A program made the translations under genes and the position numbers. A stretch of DNA of 64,000 nt from Chlorokybus atmophyticus (lineage: Eukaryota; Streptophyta; Chlorokybophyceae; Chlorokybales; Chlorokybaceae), in contig RHPI01000585.1 in assembly GCA_009103225.1 (NCBI GenBank), forward strand, positions 285,061-349,060, written 5' to 3'. Shown here in pieces: positions 11,459 through 22,039 of the stretch (position 1 is the stretch's first letter; every line of letters begins with the position of its first letter). The notes under the pieces were generated by a model. The model ran no database searches. It saw only the letters and a list, made by a program, of their open reading frames with translations, and had not been told where the DNA came from.

Positions 11459-11590
11459 ATGTCAGAGTCTCAAGAGGTCCAGGCAATGTTTGAGAAGATT
11501 GTGGCTGGTGTTGGTTCAATTGCCAGGTTGGGCGATGCTTTCCGCCCGAGACGCTTCAATTGTTATGGCTTCAGAGGTCCTTGCATTTAG
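11459..11590 (+). CDS. Small exon-like frame of unknown function
   Basis: ATG at 11,459 opens a 43-residue frame beginning MSESQEVQAMFEKIVAG and ending at a TAG. The residue mix looks like a real protein, and a possible acceptor (gatgtcag) and donor (CCAG|gttggg, 11,522) would make it part of a spliced gene. It lies just left of the copia insertion at 11,640 and could belong with the exons at 14,231-14,775. No domain is recognised. Confidence 0.25.
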   Translation: MSESQEVQAMFEKIVAGVGSIARLGDAFRPRRFNCYGFRGPCI

Positions 11591-11639
11591 CACTGACATT
11601 GCAACATCAGCAATATCTTGAATGTATGCGCGTCCCGCC

Positions 11640-12006
11640 TGTTAAATGTTACAGGTTGTAGAAAGTACATGTATAGGCGGCGCCTACATGTAGTTAGTAC
11701 GATCAGCTTAACTTTTATAGTTACGGGAGTTACGAGGATTACGAGAGTTACGGCAGTTATGGTCAATCATGGTCAACTTTGACTTTGACCATTAACTAGT
11801 GTTGACTAGTGTTGACTTTGACCAGAGTTGACTAGAGTTGACTAGTGCTTACTAGCATAGTATATAAGACACTGTATACTGCTTACTACAATGGGTCGCA
11901 CATTGTCTCTATAGTTGGTGTGCTTGCTGCACTTGTCTTTAATGTGTGCACACTTGTATATAAGAGGCAAACACATACACACTAGGCGCATCACTAGTTC
12001 TCAACA
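11640..12006 (+). repeat. 5' LTR of the gag-only copia
   Basis: Starts TGTTAAATG and ends TTCTCAACA. Contains tandem gttgactag/gttgactttgacc blocks and a TATA-like atataagacac near 11,860, so transcription probably starts shortly after. Confidence 0.75.
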
Positions 12007-12021
12007 GGTTATGGGCCCACA
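12007..12021 (+). promoter_or_regulatory. Primer-binding site for half initiator tRNA-Met
   Basis: GGTTATGGGCCCACA is complementary to the anticodon stem-loop region of plant-type initiator tRNA-Met, which contains UGGGCCCAUAACC. It is not complementary to the tRNA 3' end. Drosophila copia and yeast Ty5 are known to prime from such a tRNA half. Confidence 0.75.
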
Positions 12022-12128
12022 TCCGCTTGTGTAATCGCTTGTGCTAGTGAGAGAAAGTGTTGAGCATAAGCACCTATTAGGAGAGTGTTTTTGAGGAGAG
12101 GGTGAGTTGTTCTATTGTGTAGCAAGCA

Positions 12129-12677
12129 ATGGCTGACACAGTAAGGATGCCCATCGATTCCCTTGATCTTCACAACTACGCTTCATAATCGCTGAAGATG
12201 AAGTTGGTGCTGATCCGCAAGAAGCTCTGGAGTTTTGTTGACCCCACCTCCTCCACATCATTGCGGCCAAGAACAGTTGACGCTGGTACGTGGACAGAGA
12301 ACTCACCATTAGCTTTTGCGCTGATAGGCTTGCACGTGAAAGACTTCCATCTCCCCCTTATTGCGGATTGCAAGACTGGATGTGAGCCGTGAGAGGTCTT
12401 CGACACCCTCTTCAAGGCCAACAGCAACTCGCGCAAGTTGCAGCTGAGACGCAAGCTGACACTTCTGAAGATGGAGCACAAAGAGCCAATCCAGAAGTAC
12501 ATCTCGCGTGCAAGGGAGCTTTGGCAAGACCTTGCAGCAGTGGGCCACGATGTGAAAGAAGAGGACAAAGAGTGTCACTACTGCAAGATGAAGGGCCACT
12601 TCATTCGCAAGTACCAGAAGAGGATCCACGATGAGGCAACCAAGGAGGAGCACGCCACGATGGCGATTGCTTTTTAG
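12129..12677 (+). pseudogene. Copia gag remnant
   Basis: The ATG at 12,129 begins MADTVRMPIDSLDLHNYAS and meets a stop at once. The frame then continues with LIRKKLWSFVDP, which parallels LIHKKMWKYVDP in the intact copia gag, then KLTLLKMEHKEPIQKYISRA. It ends with a degenerate knuckle, CHYCKMKGHFIRKY, in which the final cysteine is lost. At least two stops and a frameshift make it non-functional as it stands. Confidence 0.65.
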
Positions 12678-13321
12678 CATTGGTGAGGACCTTAAAAAGT
12701 TGCAGTGGATGGTGTTCGTCCGTCCTCTCCCACTACAAGGGCGCGCGAAGGACATGCGTAGATGGAGGTCGCAGACACAAAGGTTTGTGAAAGTTATTGC
12801 TAGCCTATGAGTAGTTGCTGATGTTGAGCCGCGTACACTAGAGGTTGCATTGCTGTGGAGTTGTTTTTTGGTAGCACACAGGTGTGCGGTACTGGTTAGA
12901 ACACTTCAATTGATTGGCATGCAAGGACTGAGCTGTATAGCTAGCTAATAGGAGATGGGAGGGGTGCTTTCCTTGGTAGGGTCTGATCAACCCTTGCACG
13001 GCCTACACTCTGGTACCGCATTGCTAAGGTAAAGAACTCAGTGTAGTTTATATAGCATAGTTTGCCGTTGATGGAGTCTTCGAAACCACTTGAGCAAGGT
13101 CAGGCGTGGCGTGGTGGACCTAATGCGACCACCATGAAGAGGAAACAAGGAGTATTGGAACCTTGTAGTCCTGTTGGCAGCACGAGGAGAAGGATGGTGT
13201 CATTGAAACAAGCATCAAGTCCGTGGGAGCAACACATCCGTGAGAGTGTTCAATGGAGTAAGTTAATGTGGGTAAGCTTGCGAGGAGATCTTGGAGTTCA
13301 AGGAAGCTGCTCGCGTGGGAG

Positions 13322-13710
13322 TGTTAAATGTTATAGGTTGTAGAGAGTACATGTATAGGCGGCGCCTACATATAGTTGGTACGATCACCTTAACCTTTAT
13401 AGTTATGGGAGTTACGAGAGTTACGGGAGTTATGGGAGTTATGGCAGTTATGGTCAACCATATGGTCAACTTCAAATTTGACCGTTGACTTTGACCATTA
13501 ACTAGTGTTGACTAGTGTTGACTTTGACCAGAGTTGACTAGAGTTGACTAGTGCTTAGTAGCATAGTATAAGACACTGTATCCTGCTTAATACAGTGGGT
13601 CGCATATTGTCTCTATATTTGGCGTGCTTCCTGCACTTGTCCTTAATGTGTGCACACTTGTACGTAAAAGGCAAACACACACACATTAGGCGCATCACTA
13701 GTTCTCAACA
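13322..13710 (+). repeat. 3' LTR of the gag-only copia
   Basis: Matches the 5' LTR with a handful of substitutions and small indels. It ends gttctcaaca and is followed by the CCGCC duplication at 13,711-13,715. Confidence 0.75.
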
Positions 13711-14230
13711 CCGCCTACTGAGTGTCCACAAGCGTGCCAAAACATTGTGTAGGTGTTGAAGGGTTCAGCACGGCATGGGGGTATGCCTTTATCATGTCTT
13801 TTTTGTATGTGGTGCGTGGGCTGCAATGTGATGTAGTGCATCACATGTATGTGAATGCAGGCATCGGTGTTGTTTCCATTATCTGTTGCCTAGCTACAGC
13901 AGTTTTATGGACCGATTTAGCGACCTTAACTCCCTCCTTGCGGGTTTACTCCTAACTGAAAAATGGCGGATGAGTCTTGTGCTGTTATTACAGAATCACC
14001 TGCGCACATGTTGGCGTGCTTCGGCTTTGCTATTGGGTGGACACGTGTGTAATAGGCGTCATATCTAATAGGGTGCTATGTAGTGTTGTTGAACTGTTTA
14101 AGTGCTATCAATTAGGCGCATTAGCATGTGTATCATCATTTGGATGCCTGTGTTCTACAATTTGACATGCGACATGCCTATCCGGCGTGGCTGAAAGGGT
14201 CTCTTCCTAAATGACGGGCCCGACATGCAG

Positions 14231-14775
14231 GTATTATCCGTTCCACTGTGTGCCTACATGGACTGGTATGAGGTGAGAGTGTGCTATTGTGTACCACTAC
14301 ACACTTGCACTTGTTCACTTGGCAGGTGCAATTTTTGACGTGGCTGCACATTGAATTGCTGTTCATTCACGGGCGTGTGTGGTATGGGACACCGAGGATG
14401 CTGCAGACACTGCGTCGACAACCTTTGATGAAGTTGTTAGATTCTCCCATCCTGTTTGTTGGCAAGCGAAACATTAGTGAGACCTGTGAGCTCCTTGCTC
14501 TTAACTTCAGGCATGCAGTATGCCATTTGACATGTTGGAGTTGATGCGTTACTGATGTGCTTATGCATTTGCTGTTGTTGCCAAGGATGCCTTTGATTTT
14601 GAGCTAAAGCCGTCCATGCTTCACCGTCACATCAGGGTGAGGTCACATGCTTATATCGCGGTGTGCACTCTGTGCATTGTGTACTATACTCGGATACTCA
14701 AATGTACATGTTGAATTCAGGTGTGAGGGAAGTGCTCCTTCTGCAGCCCTCGACATCATAGCTGTCATAAAGCAG
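14231..14775 (+). CDS. Four in-frame exons of an unrecognised gene
   Basis: Exons 14,231-14,272, 14,326-14,517, 14,586-14,636 and 14,728-14,775 (14, 64, 17 and 16 codons) are all open and all in phase 0. They are separated by short introns with GT donors and AG acceptors (gtgaga..ggcag; gtatgc..ccaag; gtgagg..gtgag). They give about 111 residues, including YMDWYE, VQFLTWLHIELLFIHGRVWY, DSPILFVGKRNISETCELL, DAFDFELKPSMLHRHIR and ALDIIAVIKQ. Four consecutive phase-matched exons are unlikely by chance, so a real or recently real gene is likely. Upstream exons may lie at 13,860-14,070 (FMDRFSDLNSLLA). No family is recognised. The SINE starting about 14,860 may interrupt it. Confidence 0.45.
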
Positions 14776-14859
14776 GTTTTTGTTGAACTTATGAAATTTA
14801 GCAAGCATTATAATCTTCGAGCGCACAACTTGTCGCGCTCGCATAGGTATGTACATTGT

Positions 14860-15320
14860 CATTGCCGGTGTATCAAGTGGGCTCCAACCACTAGGCTATG
14901 GCAGCAAAAGACGCTACCATAAGTGAGCTGTCGTAGTTTATGTCAACTTGAAATCGTGACATTCCTCCCCAAATAACCTACGGGTTTTTTATTATTCAAT
15001 AAACCACTTATTAGCCCACGTCGCCGGCACGGCCGTACCGCGACCGGTTTTCCTGCAGCCATTTGGATCCGGCCATCCCCGCGCAACTTGCCATTGCGGC
15101 GCGATCGCTCATGCGGCCATAGGTCAAACTGGCTCGGCGCGCAGGTTGCAACCCTGCGCCCGGTCTAGGGCAAGCCGCCCCTAATGTTTTTTGCCCTTGG
15201 ATCTGCCTCAATCTTTAGGGAATCGAACCTGAGACGTCAAGCTTTATCACCATTGTACCGAGTGGGCTCCAACCAACAGGCAATTGTAGCAAAAGACGCT
15301 ACCATGAGTGAGGTCTTTCA
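14860..15320 (-). mobile_element. tRNA-derived SINE with a duplicated head
   Basis: On the minus strand a head near 15,316-15,210 contains an A-box-like ttgcctgttggttggagc and, about 45 bases on, a perfect B box GGTTCGATTCC. A unique body of about 270 bp follows. A second head copy (tagcctagtggttggagccc; about 60 bp similar) closes the unit at 14,870-14,930. These are the internal RNA polymerase III promoter elements of a tRNA-derived SINE. It could also be two tandem, partly deleted SINEs. Confidence 0.5.
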
Positions 15321-16360
15321 CAATTTATCTTAAGTTGTGACAGCTAGTGCCTCTACAACGGTGGTGTGGCAAGGGGAGTCGTACCTTATGAGCATCGTGC
15401 AAAAGTGTGTGTGCTAGTGTTGTTGCTGCCTCTCCCTTTTTATTGGTAGCATGAGCAGCAGCAACGCAAGCTTGGTTGCTTGATGTGGACTGCTTATGAC
15501 GCCAAACAAAAGAGGCAAGCATGAAGCACGTACGGAATTATTAATAAGCAAAACAGAGTATTCTTAGAATATTTGACATAAGCAGCTCGAAAATTATACT
15601 AACTAGCTTATTGAGCATGCAGCATGAAGCGCTAGGGCCGGACAATACTGCATGCATACGTATATACGGATGGAGAGGTGACAGTTGCTTTGAAAATTGC
15701 CTTTCATCAGTGGTAAAGATGTTACGACAGCCGTTGTTGTTGGCGGATGTTGCTGGATTTTGTTGTTATATTGTTGCTGCTCCTGCTGTAAGAACACAAG
15801 CGCATCAATAATCACTGACAACAACGACAATAATGACAAGGCGACAGCAGCGGCAGCTCCGACACAAGTTGCCGCAGCAGCTGCCGCCTGAAGCTGTTGA
15901 TGTCATTAATAGTGTTACGAGCACCATTAAATACCGTGCAACCATTAACTGCACCACATGTGCAACACTTGCAAACCTCCAGCAGCTCCGCCTCCGGCAC
16001 CTCGCCCCCCTCCGCTGTCGGCGCCAATAGCGCAGGTTTGGCAACCCATTGCGGCACTAGCAAACATCAGCATAGTGCCAGCTGCATGCTCGGTTAAGCA
16101 CGTGCTTGGCTGACATGTGTCTGCGCTCGCACTGATCCTGCAACCCGCGTGCCATAACGCAATTCATATGATAGGGTTTCAATAGCCGCACCTGAAAGGA
16201 CCAGGGACACGAGGAGCACAACATGCACGCTCCATCCTTCATGGACCATGCATATCTTGTACTTACAGCAATAATCCGAACAAAAACGTGCCTAATTCGA
16301 CCACGCACCACTATTTGTTTGGTCTCCTGCTAAAAAGGGACTGTATATTGTATTGTTCGG
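15321..16360. other. No recognisable gene
   Basis: Contains a glutamine/alanine-type simple region (15,835-15,900, cagcagcggcagctccgac...) and no supported exon chain. Confidence 0.35.
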
Positions 16361-16364
16361 CATG

Positions 16365-16525
16365 CATAGTGCGCGGTTGCGTGCCAGGTATTGGATCCCC
16401 GAATGGACCATGAACGTTCCGTCCCCCGCAGACCAGGCACTCGTGGTTTGCGGGGCACGGACCATGTCAAGCCCGCGGGGTCCGCATGAAGGACCATATA
16501 GGGTCCTTGAACGTCAAGCCGTGTG
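16365..16525 (-). repeat. Detached end of a GGACC-palindrome DNA transposon
   Basis: Read on the minus strand this begins cacacggcttgacgttcaaggacc and continues with a palindrome (ggaccctatatggtcc) and blocks that follow the left end of the large element at 29,787 in the same order. It is a separate, diverged terminus of that transposon family. The matching opposite end was not found. Confidence 0.55.
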
Positions 16526-16679
16526 CTTGTAAGGAAGCCAGTTTGCATGCGCATGTGAAGTGCAGCTGCATGTCACACTAAGCATGATCAAGATGTGACA
16601 TTATTGAGATTGCACAGTAGCAACAATGACAAGCACAAGTATGGCGCTGACCATATAGTAGAGTGGATCTTACTGTATT

Positions 16680-16890
16680 GCACAACATACAGTATTTTAT
16701 ATAGTACACAAGTGAGTGCCAGTCAACACTAGTCAACGCTAGTCAAAGTCAACACTGGTCAACACTAGTCAACGGTTAAAGTCAAAGTCACATGTCGAAG
16801 TTAAGGTAAAAGTCAATGGTCAATGTCAACGTTGACCACAGTGGACTGTAACTCCCATAACGACAATTAACCGTAACTCCCAAATTGAAG
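16680..16890 (-). repeat. Inverted copia LTR relic
   Basis: The reverse complement carries the gttgactagtgttgactttgac and gggagttac blocks of the LTRs at 11.6 and 13.3 kb. It is diverged and has no clear ends. Confidence 0.5.
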
Positions 16891-17604
16891 ATGACCGTAG
16901 AAGTTTAGCTAAAGCGCTAAACAAAGTACTTTTGATAGACATATATATAGTACATGGCATGAGGTGACATGTTGCCATGATGGCAAATGGCTGTTCAAGC
17001 ATTGTGCTGTGTGTTGGACGTCTATTGCATGGTCAGCACACGTTTCTAAGGGGATATCCCCCTTGAGAAATTGTGTGGCCAAGTGAGAAAACATCAGGAA
17101 CGGGATATAATCATCCGGAATGCCTGTGAGCGGCCTTAGGAGGATGGGCATGCTCAAGGCAGCAATACTTGAAGTTGTGCACGTTGAGGATGGCGTAAGC
17201 ACTATTGTGCATACCTTGGCAGAGCGTTAGCAAGGTCTTTCCACCCACTAAGTGTGGGGTGCTAGGTGTTATTACTTAAGGGGCCTTCCCCTGCCATTTA
17301 TTGGGCAAGTTGCTTGTAAGAGGGGTGTGGGAGCTGCAAAGAAGCCGCCATGTAAGATTGACAGGTATCAAAAAGCTCAAAGCTCTGCTACAAGCTGCAC
17401 CATGAAGCTCTCACCGTTCCAACATGCCAGGGAGCATGTTCCTTGCCTCCCTCCGCATGTGCACGTCTCCCTATCCATGAACGAGCACTGTGCATGTGAC
17501 TATAGCAAAATAGACCTAGGTGTCTACATCGTGTGCAGACATGGACATGGTCCATGTACGGTGGACATGTGAATGATTCAAGGTCATGCATGATGTGCAT
17601 AAGT
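16891..17604. other. No recognisable gene
   Basis: Short open frames on both strands without recognisable motifs or convincing splice sites. Confidence 0.35.
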
Positions 17605-18015
17605 CCAATTGGAGACCTATTACGCTACTACCCCTTCACTACAAAATTTTAGCCAAGGCATTAGCAATACGCATTTCCCCTCTTTGGAATTTCGCCTGAG
17701 CAAGCCGGCTGTGTCAAGCACCGTTACATCTTGGACAATGTCTTGACAGCTTTGAATGCTGTTGCTTGGGCTGAGGAGTTAGACCATCAAGTGGCTTTTC
17801 TCATGCTTAACTTTGAGAAAGCATTTGACCAAATGGACTGGGACTTCCTTGAGGCGATGCTGCATGCCAAGGGCTTTGGGGACAGATTTTGTGGGTGGGT
17901 GCGCACGCTGAATGGTGGAGGCTACAGCAAGGTGTTGGTCAATGAGCATCTGTCTAAGGCCTTCCCGCTGCAGCAGAGCGTTCGCTTGGGCTGGCCACTA
18001 GCCCCTTTCCTCTCC
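17605..18015 (+). pseudogene. LINE-type reverse transcriptase fragment
   Basis: The first part reads NWRPITLLPLHYKILAKALA, the classic L1-clade RT motif, followed by a stop. The 17,731-18,000 frame then gives ILDNVL, FLMLNFEKAFDQMDWDFLEAM (LDFEKAFD type) and the SVRLGWPLAPFL motif. The fragment ends abruptly near 18,015, before the YxDD box, at the junction with gypsy gag sequence. A non-LTR element of the L1 type is supported; it is dead and truncated on both sides. Confidence 0.7.
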
Positions 18016-18125
18016 CTTGGCAGGCCAAATCCACCATCACTTGCAATCTTTGCAAGAAGACAGGTCATGGGGAGGCAGAGTGCTATGCAGCACAGAAGGC
18101 CAAGCAGCAGAAGGACAAAAAATAG
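18016..18125 (+). pseudogene. Gag zinc-knuckle tail of the outer gypsy
   Basis: Encodes TCNLCKKTGHGEAECYAAQK, a complete CCHC knuckle (C-x2-C-x4-H-x4-C), then a lysine-rich end and a stop. This is the only part of gag left. Confidence 0.7.
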
Positions 18126-18352
18126 GAATTGTCCGTGGTAGGTAGCTTAGTTTAGCAGAAAACGACTTTAAAAATGCTGTTCTTCTTGATAAAGTCTCCT
18201 CTCTTTGTGATGTATCAGATTTGGACTGATATGAGCACACCACCTGTGTTTACAAATGCAAATGGTTGTGTTTTAATCAATATTCCATTATCTGCATTAG
18301 TAACTGCTGTTAAGCACTTACACGAGTTGCAAGTACAACATGCTGTCACTGC

Positions 18353-19174
18353 ATGTGTAGTTATCCCTTGATATCATGGCCCGTGGTCGCGATTGTTGAA
18401 AGGGGAAGAAGTAATTATGCAACTCTCATGCAAAGATACAGGAACTTCACCGTTACAAGTGATCTTTATCAAGTCTGCTATCAACTACAGCACTCCGACA
18501 TTAGCTACATTGATGGTCACTCAGTGCCACTCGAATGGAGATTTGAAAATCAACTTATGTGCACACCATGTACAGCAATGATTAATACTGGTGCAAACCA
18601 TAACTTTGAACATGCTTGGGTAAAATGTAATAACATACCTTTCACACCAGTCACGTCGTATGTACGTGCTGCTGGTTCCACCCTCAATGCAATTGGGGAG
18701 GTGAAGGGGCGTTTGGTTATTAACAGCCACAAGACTCAACCAGCTTTCATTGTGGTGGATATAGGTATCCCTGGGGTGGATGTTGTTTTGGGTGAACAGT
18801 GGCACACCAAAGCAGGTTTGCAATTTGACTCTCGAGCAAATATGTGCACCCTTCATAAGGGTAAACGTAAGGTAACGTTAAACACACCTGTACTCGCACG
18901 TGTTACTCGCGACAATGTTCCGCTCCTCTCTGCTATGCAATTAAACCATTGCATGCGTAAACGCGAGGAAGTATATCTGATGCACTTACGACAGGTAGAG
19001 ACACTTGTTAAACAAGCCTTAACTGACCCTGTGGTGCAATCACTTACGGAACAATACGCAAATGTATTTCAGGATGAACTCCCGGAGTTGCCTCCTGATA
19101 GAAACATACATCATACCATTCCGTTAGAAGAGGGGGCAAGAGTGGGCAAAGCCACCTTGGCGGTCTATCAATAG
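18353..19174 (+). pseudogene. Protease and spacer of the outer gypsy
   Basis: An open frame of 273 codons. The aspartic protease active site reads MINTGANHNFEHAWV (NTG instead of DTG). It is followed by a spacer with VDVVLGEQWHTKAGLQFD and the pre-RT motif ELPPDRNIHHTIPLEEG. The same order is seen in the intact chromovirus at 42-46 kb (FLIDTGATHNFVD; LPPDRGVGHTIPL). Loss of the catalytic aspartate and a frameshift near 19,170 make it inactive. Confidence 0.7.
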
Positions 19175-19199
19175 GCTAAGTCCCTTAGAACACGCGGAA

Positions 19200-20480
19200 A
19201 TGGAAAAGCAGCTCAAAGAGTTATTGGACAAAGGTTTATTAAGAAAGAGCATATCTCCTTTTAGTGCACCAATTTTGTCTGTGCCCAAAAAGAATGGCAA
19301 GCTACGCATGTGTATTGATTACCGTACGTTGAAGGTAACTATGAAAAATAGATACCTTTTGCCTCGGATTGATGATTTGCTTAATAAGCTGTCAGGTGCA
19401 ACAGTGTTCGGCACACTGGATTGGACCAATGGTTATCATTAAATAAATAAAAATAAAAATCCACCCGGTCAGATATACAAAAAACTGTTTGCACCCCACT
19501 AGGACACGTTGAGTATAAAGTGTTACTATTTGGGTTAACAAATGCACCAGCTACATTTCAGGCAGCAATGAACGCGGTATTTGCTGATGAGTTGTACAAG
19601 TTTGTACTGGTGTATCTTGACGACATTGTGTTCAGCAAAACCCAGGAGGAACACCAGAAGCATGTGGAATTGGTTCTAGCTAAGTTGCGCGAACACAAAT
19701 TCTATGTCAACCTGTCCAAATGCAACTTTGCAAAAGATGAACTACCCTTTTTAAGGTATGTGCTTGGCAAAAAAGGATTGAAACCAGATCCTCAACAGGT
19801 GTGTGCGGTGAAGGATTGGCCACCACCCAAGGATGTACATCAGTTACGTGCTTTCTTTGGGCTAGCCGATTATTTTTGCAAGTTCATGCAAGCATATTCT
19901 AGCATGGCAAATCCTTTAACATCTTTACTGAGAGAAGATGTTAATTTGTGTGGACGGAGGCACGAGGTTGCTTTACACGCATTAAAGATGCATTAATATA
20001 AGCCCCTTTGTTAGCCTTCCCCAACCACACCAAGCCTTTTGTGGTGATCAGTGATGCTTCCACCATTGGGTGTGGGGCAGTCCTTCTACAGGATGACGGA
20101 TGCATCCATGTGCATATGAAAGCAGAAAGTTCATTCATGCTAAACGTAATTACACAACCACTGAGCAGGAATTGCTCGGGGTGGTGCACGCGCTGCGCAC
20201 ATGGCGTTGCTACTTGGAAGGTGTGGAGTTTTTAGTGATTACTAATCACAACCCGCTCACATTCTTTCCTGCGCAACAGGACCTGTCGAGGCGGCAAGCT
20301 AGGTGGAATGAATTCATTTCTCGTTTCACTTTCACTTGGCAGTACCGTCCGGGTCGCACCAATGTGGCGGATCCACTAAGTCGTAGCCTTGCTCTTTTTG
20401 CACTTACGCGCTCTCGAAATACGCGTAATGTGCCACAGCCTGAAGATCCTTTCCCTAAAGGAAGTGTCCACAGGTTATAA
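19200..20480 (+). pseudogene. RT and RNase H of the outer gypsy
   Basis: RT appears in pieces: KKNGKLRMCIDYRTLK and FGTLDWTNGYH at 19,200-19,442; then LLFGLTNAPATFQAAMN and the catalytic FVLVYLDDIVFSK at 19,520-19,996. RNase H follows with VVISDASTIGCGAVLLQDD, the TTEQELLGVVHALRTWRCYL segment and HNPLTFFPAQQ up to about 20,470. An AT-rich insertion at about 19,440-19,475 and frame changes near 19,996 and 20,130 break the frame. Confidence 0.75.
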
Positions 20481-20485
20481 CTCAG

Positions 20486-21264
20486 ATGATTGGTTTAGCT
20501 ATTAAACCAACTTGCAACGGTTTACTGCTGTTAGCAATTTGTGGTATAAAGGGGAGCAGCTGGCAATTCCCAACTCGGGCGACTTGCGTCAGCAATGTTT
20601 ACATTAAGTGTATGACCTGCCATATGTTGGGCATATGGGGAAACACAAAACACTCAAAGCTGCGCAATAGTTATACTGGTGGCCGTCAATGTCAGCTGAT
20701 GTGGATCAATGTGTTCGCACATGTGACGTGTGTCAATGTAATAAGCCACTACAACGAAAACAAGCGGGATTGCTTGAACCATTGGTAATTCCAGAATAAA
20801 AGTGGGATTGTGTCAGTATGGATTTGATTACTGACCTACCTGAGACAGCAGCCAAATACACTGCTATTGTGGTTTTTGTCGACCGGTTTAAAATGGTGCA
20901 TTTTGCCCCGTGTTGCACAACTGTGAGTGCACGGGACTTAGCACATTTATTTGTGTCCACGGTCTTTTGAGTTCACGGTGTACTGTGTGAGCTTATCACA
21001 AATCGTGATCCTCGGTTTGTCTCCAAGTTTTGGAGAGAAGTGTGTAAATTGTTGGGGGTAAAACAAAGCATGTCGACTGCTTTCCACCCGCAAATGAACG
21101 GTCAAACTGATCAAGCAAAACACTGGAAGAAATGCTTTGCCACTATGTGTCTCTTAACCATGTTGATTGAACAGGTACTTGCCAATCAACAAGTTCGCTG
21201 TGAACAACGCGTGGCAGAAAAGTGTAAAAGAAACCCCATTTTTCTTGAATTATGGGATTCGCCC
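20486..21264 (+). pseudogene. Integrase (N-terminal and core) of the outer gypsy
   Basis: Fragments of the zinc-binding and core domains can be read in shifting frames: a CVRTCDVCQCNKPL-like block near 20,710-20,755, SMDLITDLPETAAKYTAIVVFVDR near 20,815-20,885, NRDPRFVSKFWREVC near 21,000-21,045, and the STAFHPQMNGQTDQAKH block near 21,070-21,120. The frame ends at the insertion point of the second gypsy element in an ETPFFLNYGIRP-like motif. Confidence 0.65.
21260..21264. repeat. Target duplication CGCCC, left copy
   Basis: CGCCC stands immediately before the LTR at 21,265 and again immediately after the LTR at 26,403-26,407. A five-base duplication is the usual footprint of gypsy integrase. 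Confidence 0.8.
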
Positions 21265-21945
21265 TGTTACAGTCAAGGCCAAATTCTGTGAATTTCATGA
21301 CCGTTTTAGGCTTTATTTGTAAGGTACATGTTTTTTATGACTTGTGGCGGATATCGGCGAGTTATGAGTCTGCCGCGGATATCGACCGGGGCCCCAAGAC
21401 CAGTCCGGAAGGTGCCAGAAAACGGAGGCCAGTCGGGGCCAGTCGAGAAGGGCTCGACCAGATTTCTGAAAGGGCCTGGCGCCGAGTAGTATAATTTGAC
21501 CATATGAGCAGCAAATTAGGAGATCTTTGGTGCGTAAAAGAGGTCTAGAAGTGTACTACAGGATTCTGCAATTATATCTTAGCTTCTAGTTCCGTCTAGC
21601 GCTAGAATCGTCTAGACAGTAGCATGTGCAGACTGGTAGGTATAAAAGTAACATTCTACAATTTGCAATACAACCTTTAGCTCCCTAGTTTCTTGTGTGC
21701 AAGCTTGGTGGTGGCTAGAAGGGGTTGCTAGCGTGTGTCCACTGGTGTGTGCTTGCTTGTGTGACGATCCAAGGCGCTACACAAGTCGGTGTGTAGCTTC
21801 GAGCGCATGCGCGTGCGTACGCGAGTGGCGGGGCGCGCGTGTGTGCTTGGCCGAGGGGGCAAGGTTCCGGTGTGAATACCGTGTCTTGGTGAGAGGGTTG
21901 TGGGTTGGACCAACTCACAGGTGACAAGGCACGAGCACCGTCACA
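21265..21945 (+). repeat. 5' LTR of the inner gypsy
   Basis: Starts TGTTACAGTCAAGGCC and ends CACCGTCACA. A TATA-like ggtataaaagtaac near 21,640 is a plausible promoter. Confidence 0.85.
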
Positions 21946-21947
21946 AC

Positions 21948-21963
21948 TGGTATCGGAGCACGG
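21948..21963 (+). promoter_or_regulatory. Primer-binding site of the inner gypsy
   Basis: TGGTATCGGAGCACGG lies two bases inside the 5' LTR. It resembles the TGGTATCAGAGC complement of the 3' end of initiator tRNA-Met, used by many plant gypsy elements, with one change. Confidence 0.65.
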
Positions 21964-22039
21964 TTTACGAAGGTGAGAGAGGAAGTGTGTGGGCGTTTAC
22001 ACTTTTTATTCGGAAGCGGAGTGTAGTGTGTTAGTGGAG

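Larger units (their letters stand above)
11640..13710 (+). mobile_element. Non-autonomous copia element retaining only gag (TR-GAG type)
   Basis: Two LTRs (11,640-12,006 and 13,322-13,710) start TGTTAAATGTTA and end CAACA. The element is flanked by a CCGCC target duplication (11,635-11,639 and 13,711-13,715). A primer-binding site and a broken gag follow the 5' LTR. A gcgtgggag tract stands before the 3' LTR, as in the intact copia at 57.8-62.8 kb. The internal region is only about 1.3 kb and has no protease, integrase or RT, so it would need another copia for movement. This matches the TR-GAG class described in plants. Confidence 0.8.

Noticed and set aside
15200-15320. A genuine tRNA gene on the minus strand (A and B boxes)
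   Set aside because: No full cloverleaf with acceptor pairing could be drawn, and the unit continues into a non-tRNA body with a repeated head, which fits a SINE.
21306-21503. Frames repeated at 21.3 and 25.8 kb on both strands
   Set aside because: They lie in the two LTR copies of the inner gypsy and show no coding bias.
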